This document shows, one piece after another, positions 48,261-57,002 of a DNA stretch of 64,000 nucleotides. The stretch covers positions 206,585 through 270,584 of the forward strand of contig NZ_JANYMP010000008.1 of NCBI RefSeq assembly GCF_025061645.1. The letters run 5' to 3'. The notes below the pieces were generated by a model that did no database searches, was not told the DNA's origin, and saw only the letters and a program-made list of their open reading frames with translations. The position numbers and the translations under genes are program-made. Within the stretch, counting starts at the first letter, position 1. Each line of letters begins with the position of its first letter. The DNA comes from Umezawaea endophytica (lineage in GTDB: Bacteria > Actinomycetota > Actinomycetes > Mycobacteriales > Pseudonocardiaceae).

Positions 48261-48713
48261 TCACTCCTTCGCCTTGCGCCGCAGCAGGGTGCGCTTCTGC
48301 AACGAGTCCTCTAACGCCTGGAACGCCACGTCCATCGCGGTGTTGTACTCGCGCTGGTCGCGCGGCGGCACGCGCTCGTCCGGCTTCGGCATCGGCCGCA
48401 TCGCCATCCACCGCTCGTCCCACAGCGCCTCGACGGCCTGCTCCCAGTGCAGGGCGACACCGAGCCTGACGACCTTCTCGCGCTCGATGGCGTCCGCCAT
48501 CCGGTCCTGCGACTCGGCGAGCTTGGCCACCAGGTGGGCGACGCGCGCCTCGTCCTGCGCGCGCATCGCCGCGACCGCCTCACCGGCCGAACCGATGATC
48601 TCCTTGTACCGCTCGGCCGCCGAGCGGGTGTCCTGCGCGGGCTGGTGCACGGCACCGGTGCGCTGCTGGGGAACGACCGAGAAGTCGCACGTTCCGTTGG
48701 ACTGCGTGTTCAT
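48261..48713 (-). CDS. Conserved helical protein of the FtsK operon
   Basis: 150 residues, mainly helical with heptad-like charge pattern (RYKEIIGSAGEAVAAMRAQDEARVAHLVAKLAESQDRMADAIEREK) and a Trp-containing segment HWEQAVEALWDERWMAMRPMPKPDERV. No signal peptide or membrane helix. I do not recognise a family. ATG overlaps the ATPase stop, so it is made together with it and may be its regulator or adaptor. Confidence 0.72.
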   Translation of the reverse strand: MNTQSNGTCDFSVVPQQRTGAVHQPAQDTRSAAERYKEIIGSAGEAVAAMRAQDEARVAHLVAKLAESQDRMADAIEREKVVRLGVALHWEQAVEALWDERWMAMRPMPKPDERVPPRDQREYNTAMDVAFQALEDSLQKRTLLRRKAKE

Positions 48714-51481
48714 GCTTTGTCCTCCCCCGTGTCGAACGGAATGACCACCTGCGGACGTGAGTGCTCGAACCGGTCGAAGTACAGGCCGCGCCGGGGTCGC
48801 GGGGACCACGCCATGACCTGCTCCGGGCCGATCGAGATCAGTTCCTTGCCCTGGACGTCGAAGGCGACCCACGCGCCGATGTCGTCGTACACGCCCGGAG
48901 GGAGGCTGCTCTTGAGCCGCTGCACGCCACGCCACCAGCCGAGCACGTGGGTGCGGTTCTCCGGGCCGTGCTTCAGGACCGTGCGCAGGCTGTCCACTCC
49001 GGACGCCCGCGTCGTCGGGTCTTTCTGCTCCAACCTGCTGTGCGCCGCGTCCACGGCGTACAGCACGAGGTAGTGCGGTTCCGGCGCGGTGGCCGCCGAG
49101 CCGGTGATGGTCTCGGTGAGCCGCTGCGCCGTGCGGTCGAGCAGTTCGCGGACGCCGTCGATGCGCACCACGTCCACCGCGTGACCCTCGGTGGAGAGCT
49201 GCTTCGCCAGCTTCTGCGCCGCGGTCTCGGCCTCGTCCACCAGGCAGCACAGCGTGAACCTGGCCTCGTGCGGCAGGCTCTGCCTGCCCAGTGAGATCGC
49301 CGCCGCGCCGAGGACGGCCGCCGCGTCCTGGAGCAGCGAGCCGATGACGGCGATGTTGCGGCCCGGTGTGCGGGCCAGCCGCACCTTGGCCGCGCTGCCC
49401 GCCACGTCGATCACCTGGCCCAGCAGCACGGTCGGCGTGACGTCGCCGGGGCGCAGCGCCTGGAAGTCCTCCGCGGCGTGCAGCGCGGGGACCCGGCTGC
49501 CGTCGAACAGGATCGGCTCCTCCAGGTCGGGGCGCCTGCGGCGGTGCAGCTCCCGTTGCAGGAAGTCGAACGTGCCCTTGCCGGTGGAGTCCGGGACGCG
49601 GGCGATCTCGTTGCCGTGCCGCACACCGGACTCGTGGTTCACGACGGCGTGCCAGCGCGGCAGCTCGACGGCCGCGTCGTTCTGCGGCTCGGCCAGCACC
49701 CGGCGGGCCTTGGGCAGCGCGATCCGGACGGTGAACTGCTCGAAGATGGCGGACTTGCCCCAGAAACCCTCGATCCCCGCCACGTCCTGGCTGCACAGCA
49801 CCAGGTGGATGCCCTGCGAACGGCCGCGCCGGGCCACGTCCTCCAGTAGCTGCGTCGCCTGCTGGGTGACCTGGTCGCGCTCGCCGAACAGGTACTGGAA
49901 CTCGTCGATCACCGCGACGATCCGCGGCCACCGGCCGTGCGGGTCCTCGGCGCGCAACTGCTCCAGCTTGGTGACCTCGTGCTGCTTCGCCGCGTCCGCG
50001 CGCCTGCGCATCTCGTCCGACAGGAACTTCAGCAGCGCCACGCCGAACTCGCGGTCGGTGTTCACGTTCACGCCGACCAGGCGCGCGTGCGGCAGCCAGC
50101 TCGGGTCCTTGCGGCCCGGCGCGAACTGCGCGAACGACACGCCCTCCTTGAAGTCCAGCACGTACAGCTCCAGCTCGTCCGGCGAGTACCGGGCGGCGAG
50201 GCTGCCGAGCATGGCGTACAGGAAGTTCGTCTTGCCGGAACCGCTCGGCCCGCCGATGAGGGCGTGCGGCGACGTGTCGCCCAGACCCAGCACCACGGGT
50301 TCGCCGTCCTGGTACCCGACGGGGGCGACGACACCCGCCGAGGAGCTCTCCATCCACAGGTGCTCCGGCAGCAGGTCGCCGAACGAGCCGAAGCGCGACC
50401 GGCGTTCCTCGCGCTTCTCCGCGATGGTCGCGCACGCCCTCGGCACGAGCGTGCGCGGGAAGGGCGGGTCCAGCGCCACGGACACGTGCTTGCCGGTCAT
50501 GGTGCAGGTCGCGGTCTGGTCCTTGGCGAGCGTCACGGTCTCGATCGGCGAGTTCACCGTCACCGGGATGTCCACGATCACCAGCACGATGCCGCAGGCC
50601 AACCCGTTGCGCGCCACGCGCTGGAGCTGTTGCTGCTGCTCCTCCTTCAACGCCTGCCGGTTGCCGAACAGCACGGCGATCCGCCACGGCTCGGTGCGCC
50701 GCCCCGACCCGCTGACCGCGCGCACCGACAGGTGCCCGTCGACGAGGACGCTGGTGTGCACGCGGCGGATGTGGTCGGACAGCTCGTCCAGCAGCTCGTG
50801 CAGCCGGGACGGGTCGTGCACGGTCAGCAAACCCGCGCGGGTCAACGGGTACAGCCCCGGCAGCGAGCCGGTCAACTGGTTGACGTCCCACACGTGCACG
50901 TGGACGAGACCGGGCTGGAAGTGGCTGAGCACCCGCAGCAGCAGGTTCTCCACGAGACCGTCGGCCTGGTGCCTGCTGTCCGGAGTGGACGCGATGTGCA
51001 GGTGCGCCTGGTCCAGCAGGGGAACCGCGACGGGGAACTGCTGCTGCTCCGGCGCGCTGCGCACCGTGCCCGTGCCGATCCGCCACAGCTCCGGCACGGT
51101 CGCGCCGTCGGCGGTGCCCGCGTCGCCGAGCCACGACTCGTGCGGCCACGACGCCGAGCCGGGGGACACGCCCTGCACCAGCGAGGACAACTGGTCCGGG
51201 CCGCGTTCGGACCACGTGCGGAACGCGTCCACGCGGTCCATCAACGCCCGTGCGAGCCTGCTGGAGAACGCCGGGTTGGCGAGCGCCTTCTCCAGCAGCG
51301 GGTCTTCGAGCGCGCGGTCTACCCCTCCACCGCGCAGCATCACCTCGAACATGTCGCGAGCGCGCTCGTCCGCCAGTTCGCGGTGCTCACGTGACGCGTT
51401 GCCCAGCGCGGCGGCCACGGAGAGGCGGAACTCCTCGAAGGAGTCCTCCACCTTCCTGCGGCGTTCGTCGCGTCTGCTCAC
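48710..51481 (-). CDS. Soluble FtsK/SpoIIIE-type ATPase
   Basis: 923 residues, no membrane helix. The middle FtsK module has Walker A GGPSGSGKT (410-418), Walker B IVAVIDEFQ (521-529) and a conserved RRGRSQGIHLVLCSQ (551-565). The first about 380 and last about 280 residues look like degenerate ATPase modules without P-loops. This three-module shape resembles EccC-type type VII secretion ATPases or their soluble EccCb halves, though transmembrane anchoring is missing. GTG start one base after the 83-residue gene. Confidence 0.85.
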   Translation of the reverse strand: MSRRDERRRKVEDSFEEFRLSVAAALGNASREHRELADERARDMFEVMLRGGGVDRALEDPLLEKALANPAFSSRLARALMDRVDAFRTWSERGPDQLSSLVQGVSPGSASWPHESWLGDAGTADGATVPELWRIGTGTVRSAPEQQQFPVAVPLLDQAHLHIASTPDSRHQADGLVENLLLRVLSHFQPGLVHVHVWDVNQLTGSLPGLYPLTRAGLLTVHDPSRLHELLDELSDHIRRVHTSVLVDGHLSVRAVSGSGRRTEPWRIAVLFGNRQALKEEQQQQLQRVARNGLACGIVLVIVDIPVTVNSPIETVTLAKDQTATCTMTGKHVSVALDPPFPRTLVPRACATIAEKREERRSRFGSFGDLLPEHLWMESSSAGVVAPVGYQDGEPVVLGLGDTSPHALIGGPSGSGKTNFLYAMLGSLAARYSPDELELYVLDFKEGVSFAQFAPGRKDPSWLPHARLVGVNVNTDREFGVALLKFLSDEMRRRADAAKQHEVTKLEQLRAEDPHGRWPRIVAVIDEFQYLFGERDQVTQQATQLLEDVARRGRSQGIHLVLCSQDVAGIEGFWGKSAIFEQFTVRIALPKARRVLAEPQNDAAVELPRWHAVVNHESGVRHGNEIARVPDSTGKGTFDFLQRELHRRRRPDLEEPILFDGSRVPALHAAEDFQALRPGDVTPTVLLGQVIDVAGSAAKVRLARTPGRNIAVIGSLLQDAAAVLGAAAISLGRQSLPHEARFTLCCLVDEAETAAQKLAKQLSTEGHAVDVVRIDGVRELLDRTAQRLTETITGSAATAPEPHYLVLYAVDAAHSRLEQKDPTTRASGVDSLRTVLKHGPENRTHVLGWWRGVQRLKSSLPPGVYDDIGAWVAFDVQGKELISIGPEQVMAWSPRPRRGLYFDRFEHSRPQVVIPFDTGEDKA

Positions 51482-51482
51482 G

Positions 51483-51734
51483 TCACAGCTCCACCGCTAG
51501 CCGCTGCACCAGTTCGAGGCTGTTCACCATCAGCGACAACTGGTCGGGGAACCTGTCCTTGGCCGCCGCGAAACCCGCGGGCACCAAGGGTTCCGGGTGG
51601 TTCGCCCCCGCGTCGGACAGCAGTTCGACGGCCTCGTCCAGTGCCTTCTGCGCCTCGCGCACGCTGCGGTAGGCATCCCTCAGGTGGTCGCAGCTCAGTT
51701 CGAGCGCGACCTTGACCTCCGCGACCGACGTCAC
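51483..51734 (-). CDS. Small helical protein (83 aa) of the FtsK operon
   Basis: 83 residues, predicted helix-loop-helix (ELSCDHLRDAYRSVREAQKALDEAVELLSDAG, then DQLSLMVNSLELVQRLAVEL). WXG100-like length but no WXG. Lies between the 86-residue gene and the ATPase, with spacings of 1 nt. Function unknown. Confidence 0.72.
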   Translation of the reverse strand: MTSVAEVKVALELSCDHLRDAYRSVREAQKALDEAVELLSDAGANHPEPLVPAGFAAAKDRFPDQLSLMVNSLELVQRLAVEL

Positions 51735-51735
51735 G

Positions 51736-51996
51736 TCACAGCCTGGAGTTGATGCCCTCGGCCTGGGAGATCCCAGCGCCCAGGTGCTTCTGGAGGTCGC
51801 TCACGCCGTTGATGACCTCGGCGAACTGGGCGTTGGCCTGCTCGGCGTCCGACTGGGCGCTGCCCTGCACGGCCGTGCTCAGCAGGGCTTGCGCGTCCTC
51901 GGCCAGATCGGCTGCCTGCTGGAGGGCTGCGGCGCTCTGGCCTGCCTTCTCGATCGCCTGGGCGATCGCGGCACGGACCTCTTCGATGCTGGCCAT
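51736..51996 (-). CDS. Small helical protein (86 aa) of the FtsK operon
   Basis: 86 residues, Ala/Gln-rich long helix hairpin: MASIEEVRAAIAQAIEKAG ... AADLAEDAQALLSTAV ... FAEVINGVSDLQKHL. Similar small proteins occur beside FtsK/SpoIIIE genes in other actinomycetes as I recall. Length and helicity suit a WXG100-type partner, but the motif is absent. Start at 51996 is preceded by a GGAG and its own promoter. Confidence 0.72.
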   Translation of the reverse strand: MASIEEVRAAIAQAIEKAGQSAAALQQAADLAEDAQALLSTAVQGSAQSDAEQANAQFAEVINGVSDLQKHLGAGISQAEGINSRL

Positions 51997-52045
51997 GTCG
52001 GCTCCGACCCTCTCCGAGTGCACGGGTGGCCGTAGACCGACCACC

Positions 52046-52076
52046 CTATTAGTACCGAATGTTTCAAGCTTCACAA
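52046..52076 (-). promoter_or_regulatory. Promoter of the FtsK operon
   Basis: Minus-strand boxes TTGTGA (52071-52076) and TACTAA (52049-52054), 16-nt spacing, with TAATAG overlapping. About 50 nt upstream of the 86-residue gene, in a locally AT-rich patch. Confidence 0.45.
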
Positions 52077-52086
52077 GAAAGATGGG

Positions 52087-52120
52087 CCGGGCGAGTGAGC
52101 TTCATGATTCACTCGCCCGG
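52087..52120 (-). terminator. Terminator of the 266-residue gene
   Basis: Perfect 12-bp stem (52087-52098 with 52109-52120), 10-nt loop, then a T-rich stretch on the minus strand. Separates the upstream 266-residue gene from the FtsK operon. Confidence 0.7.
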
Positions 52121-52135
52121 ACCTTGCTGTTGATC

Positions 52136-52936
52136 TTATCCGGGTTCGGTCCACTCCGTTGTGGACGCCACGGAAGCGGTCATCTCCAGCGCGACGATCC
52201 CGGATTCCGGGGTGGGGGTCGCTGACCAGCGAATAGTCGCCGAGTCACCGGTTTCCTCCATCTCGGACCAGTCCGACAGGCCTAGCTGGGACACGGCCGT
52301 GTGTAGCGCGGTAGTGGGCGAGTTGACACTCGACCCGAGGTCCAGGTGAACGCTGAGTAGAGGGTCATGTGCCACCACACGGGTGATGCTGCCCCCGTTG
52401 GACACCCGACTCGCTACAGCCCGCGCTTGCCATTCCGCCCCGGCCCGCCGCTCGGCCGCCACGTCCACCCGCAGGGTCAACCGCACCCACGTCTGGCTGG
52501 GGCTTTCCACCTCGGCAGGCTCATCGGGGACCTCTTCGGACGGTCGCCGATCGGGGTCGCCGCCCACCCAGGACTCCACGAGCATCCGCTCGGCACCCGG
52601 AACGAGCACCTCCAGCGCGTCCGGGTCGTCCAGCACGGTCCACGCCGTCGGCGGCTCGCACGCCACCCGCGGCATCGGAACGCCGTCGCCGAGCAACCGC
52701 ACGAACGCCCGCACCGACCGCGCCAGCGCGCCCGCCACGTTCTCCGACACCCGCTCGGCGCTCGGCGCGCAGATCGTCACCGACCAGCACCCCGGCTCCT
52801 CGTCGGAGCAGTCGCCCGCCTGCACGACCCGCCCGCCGATCCGGTCGACGAGGCCCGCGCAAGCGACGCGCGCCTGCTGCTCGTCATCGGCCCCGACCAC
52901 CACGGTGATCACGAGCTCCAGGTCTTCCTCAGCCAT
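52136..52936 (-). CDS. Hypothetical protein (266 aa)
   Basis: 266 residues, acidic, with two similar alpha/beta halves (DLELVITVVVGADDEQQARVACAGLVDRIG; WVRLTLRVDVAAERRAGAEWQARAVASRV), suggesting an internal duplication. No membrane helix or known motif. Ends before its own terminator; upstream of the FtsK operon and same direction, possibly unrelated. Confidence 0.65.
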   Translation of the reverse strand: MAEEDLELVITVVVGADDEQQARVACAGLVDRIGGRVVQAGDCSDEEPGCWSVTICAPSAERVSENVAGALARSVRAFVRLLGDGVPMPRVACEPPTAWTVLDDPDALEVLVPGAERMLVESWVGGDPDRRPSEEVPDEPAEVESPSQTWVRLTLRVDVAAERRAGAEWQARAVASRVSNGGSITRVVAHDPLLSVHLDLGSSVNSPTTALHTAVSQLGLSDWSEMEETGDSATIRWSATPTPESGIVALEMTASVASTTEWTEPG

Positions 52937-52995
52937 CAGGGCGAATTCTCCACGAACGTGTCACGGCGGTGCACAGCAGTGGCCCCAGCGGTCCC

Positions 52996-54228
52996 TCAGC
53001 GCCTCGACGCCGCCTTGAACGCGGCCTTGCGCGCCGCCTTGGCGGTCTTCTTCTCCGGGTGCCGGTCGCCGATCAGGGTGAGCACGGCGGCGGCGTCGGG
53101 GTGGGGGAGGCGCCAGACGTGGTCGAACAGGGCGGTCTCGTCGCCGTCGGCCGCCGTGGCCAGTTCCTCGGCGATGGCGGCCCGGTCGTCCGGGTCCGTG
53201 GTGACGGCCAGGGTGTCCACCAGCAGCCACGCGCGGTCGGCGGGCTCGTGGGGGCGGGTGAGGGCGCGCTGGGCGTAGGGGCGTAGCCCAGGGGTGTCCA
53301 GGGCGGACTCCCAGGCGGTCGCGGCGTCGACCGGGATGTCCGCGATGGTGGTCGCGGCGAACACCCGGCCCGTGGCGTCCACGGCGGCGGCCAGCAGCTC
53401 GGCCGCGGCGTCGGCGGGCGAGCGCAGTGCCAGCCAGGCGGCGGTGTCGGCGCGCAGCTCGTCGGGGGTGAGCGCGGCGGTCGCGGCGACCAGGTCGGCG
53501 GCGGTCATGTCGGCCACGGCGGGCATCGGCGGGATGGTGAAACCGCCGTCGCACATCTGGTCGCGCATGGTCGCCGCGCCGAGGCCGGTCATGCGGGCGT
53601 ACGGCGCGTCGGACTCCGAGGCGTCGAACTCCACGGCGCCGAGCGCCTCCAGCCGGTTCAGCAGCACGTGCGAGGGGTCGCCGTTGGCGGTGACGTAGGC
53701 GTCCCAGCGCTCGGGCGGGTTCTGCTCCAGCGCCGCCGCGCGGGCCATGGCGCTGAACTCCGCGAGCGCGAGCCCGGCGCTCCTGGCCATGAACAGGGCG
53801 GTCATGGTGGCGCCGCCGACGCCCTCGAGGTCGAGGTCGTCGCCGGAGTCGATCGTCATCGACTCGATGACCAGGTGCGTGTACGCCTCGTCCCACAGCT
53901 CCAGGACGGCCTCGTCGCCACCGGTGCGCCACGGCTCGGCGCTCGGGCCGAGCGACGCCAGGTTGGAGTCCTCGTCGACCTCGACGAACCCGACGGCGTG
54001 CGCCAGGTACCAGACCTGGTCCAGCGAGTCGGACAGGTCGCCGTCGAAGTCGTCGAAGTCGGAGTCCTCGTACACCCTGCGGCCGTCGGCCCACGTGGAC
54101 AGCGCGAGCGCCTGCCCGAGCAGCGCGCTGGAGCGCGCCGCCGCCACGAGGTCGGTGGTCGCGGGCGTCCGCAGCGGCGGGAGGGTGGCCGGCAGGCCGA
54201 GAGCGCTTGGGAGGTCGAATTCCGCCAT
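52996..54228 (-). CDS. Hypothetical acidic protein (410 aa)
   Basis: 410 residues, rich in Ala, Asp and Glu, with a strongly acidic patch EDSDFDDFDGDLSDSLDQVW near residue 53 and a basic C-terminus (EKKTAKAARKAAFKAASRR). Mostly helical; no catalytic motif recognised. The contrast of acidic middle and Lys/Arg-rich tail suggests binding to nucleic acid or a basic partner, an inference only. 10 nt from the downstream hydrolase gene. Confidence 0.72.
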   Translation of the reverse strand: MAEFDLPSALGLPATLPPLRTPATTDLVAAARSSALLGQALALSTWADGRRVYEDSDFDDFDGDLSDSLDQVWYLAHAVGFVEVDEDSNLASLGPSAEPWRTGGDEAVLELWDEAYTHLVIESMTIDSGDDLDLEGVGGATMTALFMARSAGLALAEFSAMARAAALEQNPPERWDAYVTANGDPSHVLLNRLEALGAVEFDASESDAPYARMTGLGAATMRDQMCDGGFTIPPMPAVADMTAADLVAATAALTPDELRADTAAWLALRSPADAAAELLAAAVDATGRVFAATTIADIPVDAATAWESALDTPGLRPYAQRALTRPHEPADRAWLLVDTLAVTTDPDDRAAIAEELATAADGDETALFDHVWRLPHPDAAAVLTLIGDRHPEKKTAKAARKAAFKAASRR

Positions 54229-54238
54229 GCGCGGGACC

Positions 54239-55027
54239 TTAGAGCTTCAGCGCTCCCCGCACGAAGGCGACCACGTCGGCCAGCACCTCGTCGCGGTTGG
54301 TCTCGTTGAACACCTCGTGCCGCGCGCCGGGGTAGACGCGCTCGGTGAACGCGCTGCCGCGGATCCGGTCCGTGCCCGCCCTGGTGTCGGCGATCGGCAC
54401 GAGCCGGTCGTCGTCGCCGTGCAGCCACAGCGTCGGCAGGTCGCCCAGCGGCTCGCCGGAGCCCACCGCGTCCAGCGCGCGTTCCAGCGACTCCAGCGTC
54501 CGGCGGTCCAGCCCGCCGTGCCACACCAGCGGGTCGGCGGCGTACGCGGTGCCGACGTCCGGATCGCGCGACAGCACGGCCGGGTCGATCGGGGTGTCCG
54601 GGATCTCTTTAGCGGACAACAGGTCCAGGCCCTGCCACGCGCCGAGCACCGGCGCCGACAGCACGAGCGCGGCCAGCTCGTGGCCGTGCGCCTGCGCGTA
54701 GCGCGCGGCGACGAGACCGCCGACCGAGTGTCCGATGAGGACGGTCGGCAGGGGCGTGGCGATCGAGCGGGTCACCGCGCGCACGTCCGCGACCAGCGCG
54801 TCGACGTCGGTGATCAGCGCCCGTTCGCCCTCCGAACCGCCGTGCCCGACCAGGTCGCCGCCCACGACGAGCGCGCCGGCGTCACCGAGCGCCGCCGCCA
54901 CGTGCTCGTAGCGGCCGAGGTGCTCGGCGTAGCCGTGCACCAGCACGGCGAGCCATCGGGCCTCCAGGTTCGGCCAGGTGTGGACCGCGAGTTCGCCCGC
55001 GTGGCCGGTGACGTTGGATTCGATCAC
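54239..55027 (-). CDS. Monoacylglycerol lipase-like alpha/beta hydrolase
   Basis: 262 residues. Oxyanion-hole motif HGYAEHLGRY, nucleophile in GHSVGG, acid in HGDDDRLVP, and histidine in GARHEVFNE: the triad and the HGxxEH signature of monoacylglycerol lipases (mycobacterial Rv0183 type). No signal peptide. Likely hydrolyses monoacylglycerols. Confidence 0.9.
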   Translation of the reverse strand: MIESNVTGHAGELAVHTWPNLEARWLAVLVHGYAEHLGRYEHVAAALGDAGALVVGGDLVGHGGSEGERALITDVDALVADVRAVTRSIATPLPTVLIGHSVGGLVAARYAQAHGHELAALVLSAPVLGAWQGLDLLSAKEIPDTPIDPAVLSRDPDVGTAYAADPLVWHGGLDRRTLESLERALDAVGSGEPLGDLPTLWLHGDDDRLVPIADTRAGTDRIRGSAFTERVYPGARHEVFNETNRDEVLADVVAFVRGALKL

Positions 55028-55645
55028 CTAGGCAGGGTAGAACGCGCTCATCTGGATCTGTCCGGCACCGCACACCGGACCGAAGGTCCAGGGGAACTCG
55101 ATCTGCTCCGTGTCGTCGGGCGCGATGGCCGCGGCGGCGTTCGCCTCGGGCTCGCACGGGCCGGTCACGCTCTCGCCACCGGTCGGGACGACGGTCCAGC
55201 GCAGGTTGGCCTTGGCGGAGGCGTTCGGCGCGACAGTCACGGCGGTGGGGCCGGGGTCGAGGTCGCGCTTGGTCGACGTGGGCACGGCCGTGCCACTGGC
55301 CAGCAACTGGAACCCGCTGTACCCGGTCAGCGTGCACGGGGCCGTGCCGATGTTGGTGAAGACCAGCTTGGCGTAGCGCTGGCCCGCGCCCGCGTCCTCC
55401 TCCTCGACCTTCGCGGCCAGCGAGTCGGCGACGCACTTCGTCGACTGCGGTGCCTGGGCGGCGTCCTGGGGAGCCGTCGACTGCGGCACCGACCGCGTCG
55501 GGGACGGGGGCGCCGTGGACGAGGTCGAGGACGGAGCGGTGGTGGGGATCGAGGGCATCCCGCCGCTCGTGGTCCGCTCGTCGCCGCACGCGGACACCAC
55601 CAGCGCCAGTCCGAGGAAACCGCAGGCGATCGGTCGTCGGCTCAT
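55028..55645 (-). CDS. DUF4232 lipoprotein
   Basis: 205 residues: lipoprotein signal ending at C20 (VSAC), a Ser/Thr/Pro-rich linker, and a DUF4232 beta-sandwich (KLVFTNIGTAPCTLTGYSGFQLL ... TVAPNASAKANLRWTVVP) with paired cysteines. DUF4232 proteins are cell-surface or periplasmic proteins of unknown role. Abuts the lipase gene. Confidence 0.85.
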   Translation of the reverse strand: MSRRPIACGFLGLALVVSACGDERTTSGGMPSIPTTAPSSTSSTAPPSPTRSVPQSTAPQDAAQAPQSTKCVADSLAAKVEEEDAGAGQRYAKLVFTNIGTAPCTLTGYSGFQLLASGTAVPTSTKRDLDPGPTAVTVAPNASAKANLRWTVVPTGGESVTGPCEPEANAAAAIAPDDTEQIEFPWTFGPVCGAGQIQMSAFYPA

Positions 55646-55781
55646 GTCAGTCCTCCCTGATCCGCCGTCCGCGGGGAACGGCTCGGTCGTGGTCGTACCA
55701 GGAGGACGGGACAGCTCGCCGAGTGGTTGGCCCCGATCGTCGGAAATTCACCAAATCGAGTAGCTGGAGGGGTGAAGGTGA

Positions 55782-56834
55782 CTAAACCGCCCAGCCGCCG
55801 GGCAGGACGGGCAGGCCCTCGACGCTCTCGCCCCACAGGTAGGTCCAGCTCACGGTGCCGTCGGGCAGCACGACCCGGCCCCGGCGGTACTCGTCGCCCT
55901 CGTACTTGTCGAGCACCGGGAACGCGGCCTCGGGCGCGACCAGCCGCACCAGGTGGCCGGGCACGCCGGGGCCGTCGCCGGGCCGCAGCGCCGGGTAGCC
56001 CCGGCCGGTGTCGTGCAGGGTGCCGGGCAGCGTCACGGCCACCGGCCTGCCCTCCACGTGCTCCTCCAGCAGGCTCCAGTGCGACCCGCCCGGCTGGAGC
56101 GTGCCGTAGACGAACAGCCGGTCCGGCCAGTCGTCCGGCGACGGGTCGCCGAGCACGGGCGTGAGGTCGAGGCCGTCGGTGTCCGCGGCCCACCCGTTGA
56201 GCCCGCGCGCCCGGCGCTGGTCGACCTCGGAGCACCGCACCCGCACGCCGTGCACGAGCAGCGGCATCCGCCGCATCCCGGCCCCGGTGTAGGCCAGCAC
56301 GGAGTCGACCTCGGCACCGTCGAACAGGGTGATCCGGCCCGTGTGCAGCCGTACGAGCCGGTAGCGCAGCCCGCGGCCCTCGCACCGGTCGAGCACCCGG
56401 AGCTGGTCGGCCGTGGCCATCCAGACGGCGTGCTCCTCGACGACGCCGGGCGCCGCGGCCAGCGTCGCGGGCCGTTCGCCGTCGCGCGCCCTCAGGCCCG
56501 CCGCCCACACCGCCGCGATGCCCTCGCAGCGGGCCCGCAGCACGACCGCGGGACCGGTCAGGCCCATTTCCTCGCGGAGCCAGGTCACCTTGGCGGGGTT
56601 CGCGTTCGACCCGTAGGCGAGCACCGGCATCCGCGCCGCGAGCGGCGGTTCGCCCTGGTCGGCGAGCCAGTCGTCGAGGTCCTGCCCGTCGGGCGCGACC
56701 CGCCACCCGGAGTCGGTCGACGGGTCCGGGGTGACCGGCCAGCCCTCGCCGTCGAGGTGGACGAAGCAGGCATCCGGCCGGGTTCCCGGATACGGCAGGG
56801 CCGGATGCAGGTCGTCCGTGAATGGCTGCGTCAT
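55782..56834 (-). CDS. Tandem gamma-glutamylcyclotransferase-fold protein
   Basis: 350 residues containing two GGCT/AIG2-like domains. The first starts MPVLAYGSNANPAKVTWLRE (about 69) and the second DRLFVYGTLQPGGSHWSLLE (about 237). Each has the YGS/YGT strand of the family and a later acidic residue candidate for catalysis (E in DKYEGDEYRR). Fusion of two copies is unusual. Possible glutathione or gamma-glutamyl compound turnover. Confidence 0.82.
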   Translation of the reverse strand: MTQPFTDDLHPALPYPGTRPDACFVHLDGEGWPVTPDPSTDSGWRVAPDGQDLDDWLADQGEPPLAARMPVLAYGSNANPAKVTWLREEMGLTGPAVVLRARCEGIAAVWAAGLRARDGERPATLAAAPGVVEEHAVWMATADQLRVLDRCEGRGLRYRLVRLHTGRITLFDGAEVDSVLAYTGAGMRRMPLLVHGVRVRCSEVDQRRARGLNGWAADTDGLDLTPVLGDPSPDDWPDRLFVYGTLQPGGSHWSLLEEHVEGRPVAVTLPGTLHDTGRGYPALRPGDGPGVPGHLVRLVAPEAAFPVLDKYEGDEYRRGRVVLPDGTVSWTYLWGESVEGLPVLPGGWAV

Positions 56835-57002
56835 GACCCCATTCTGACAAAGCTCACCTGGAATTCATGTGCTGTTCGTCGAACAGCGGGTCTGCTCCTC
56901 CGATCTCTGGCCTGGGTCACCTCGATTCGTCGTGATCGGAAGTGCTGCTTGATCGATTCGAGATAGGAGGTCTGATGGTGAGGCGGCACACTCCGGGCGC
57001 GC

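Noticed and set aside
49191-51500. Plus-strand open frame of about 770 codons over the FtsK gene
   Set aside because: Antisense to a clear ATPase with intact motifs; Ser/Arg-rich noise.
56871-56887. SOS (LexA) box
   Set aside because: The order is GTTC-n-GAAC rather than the LexA GAAC-n4-GTTC form.
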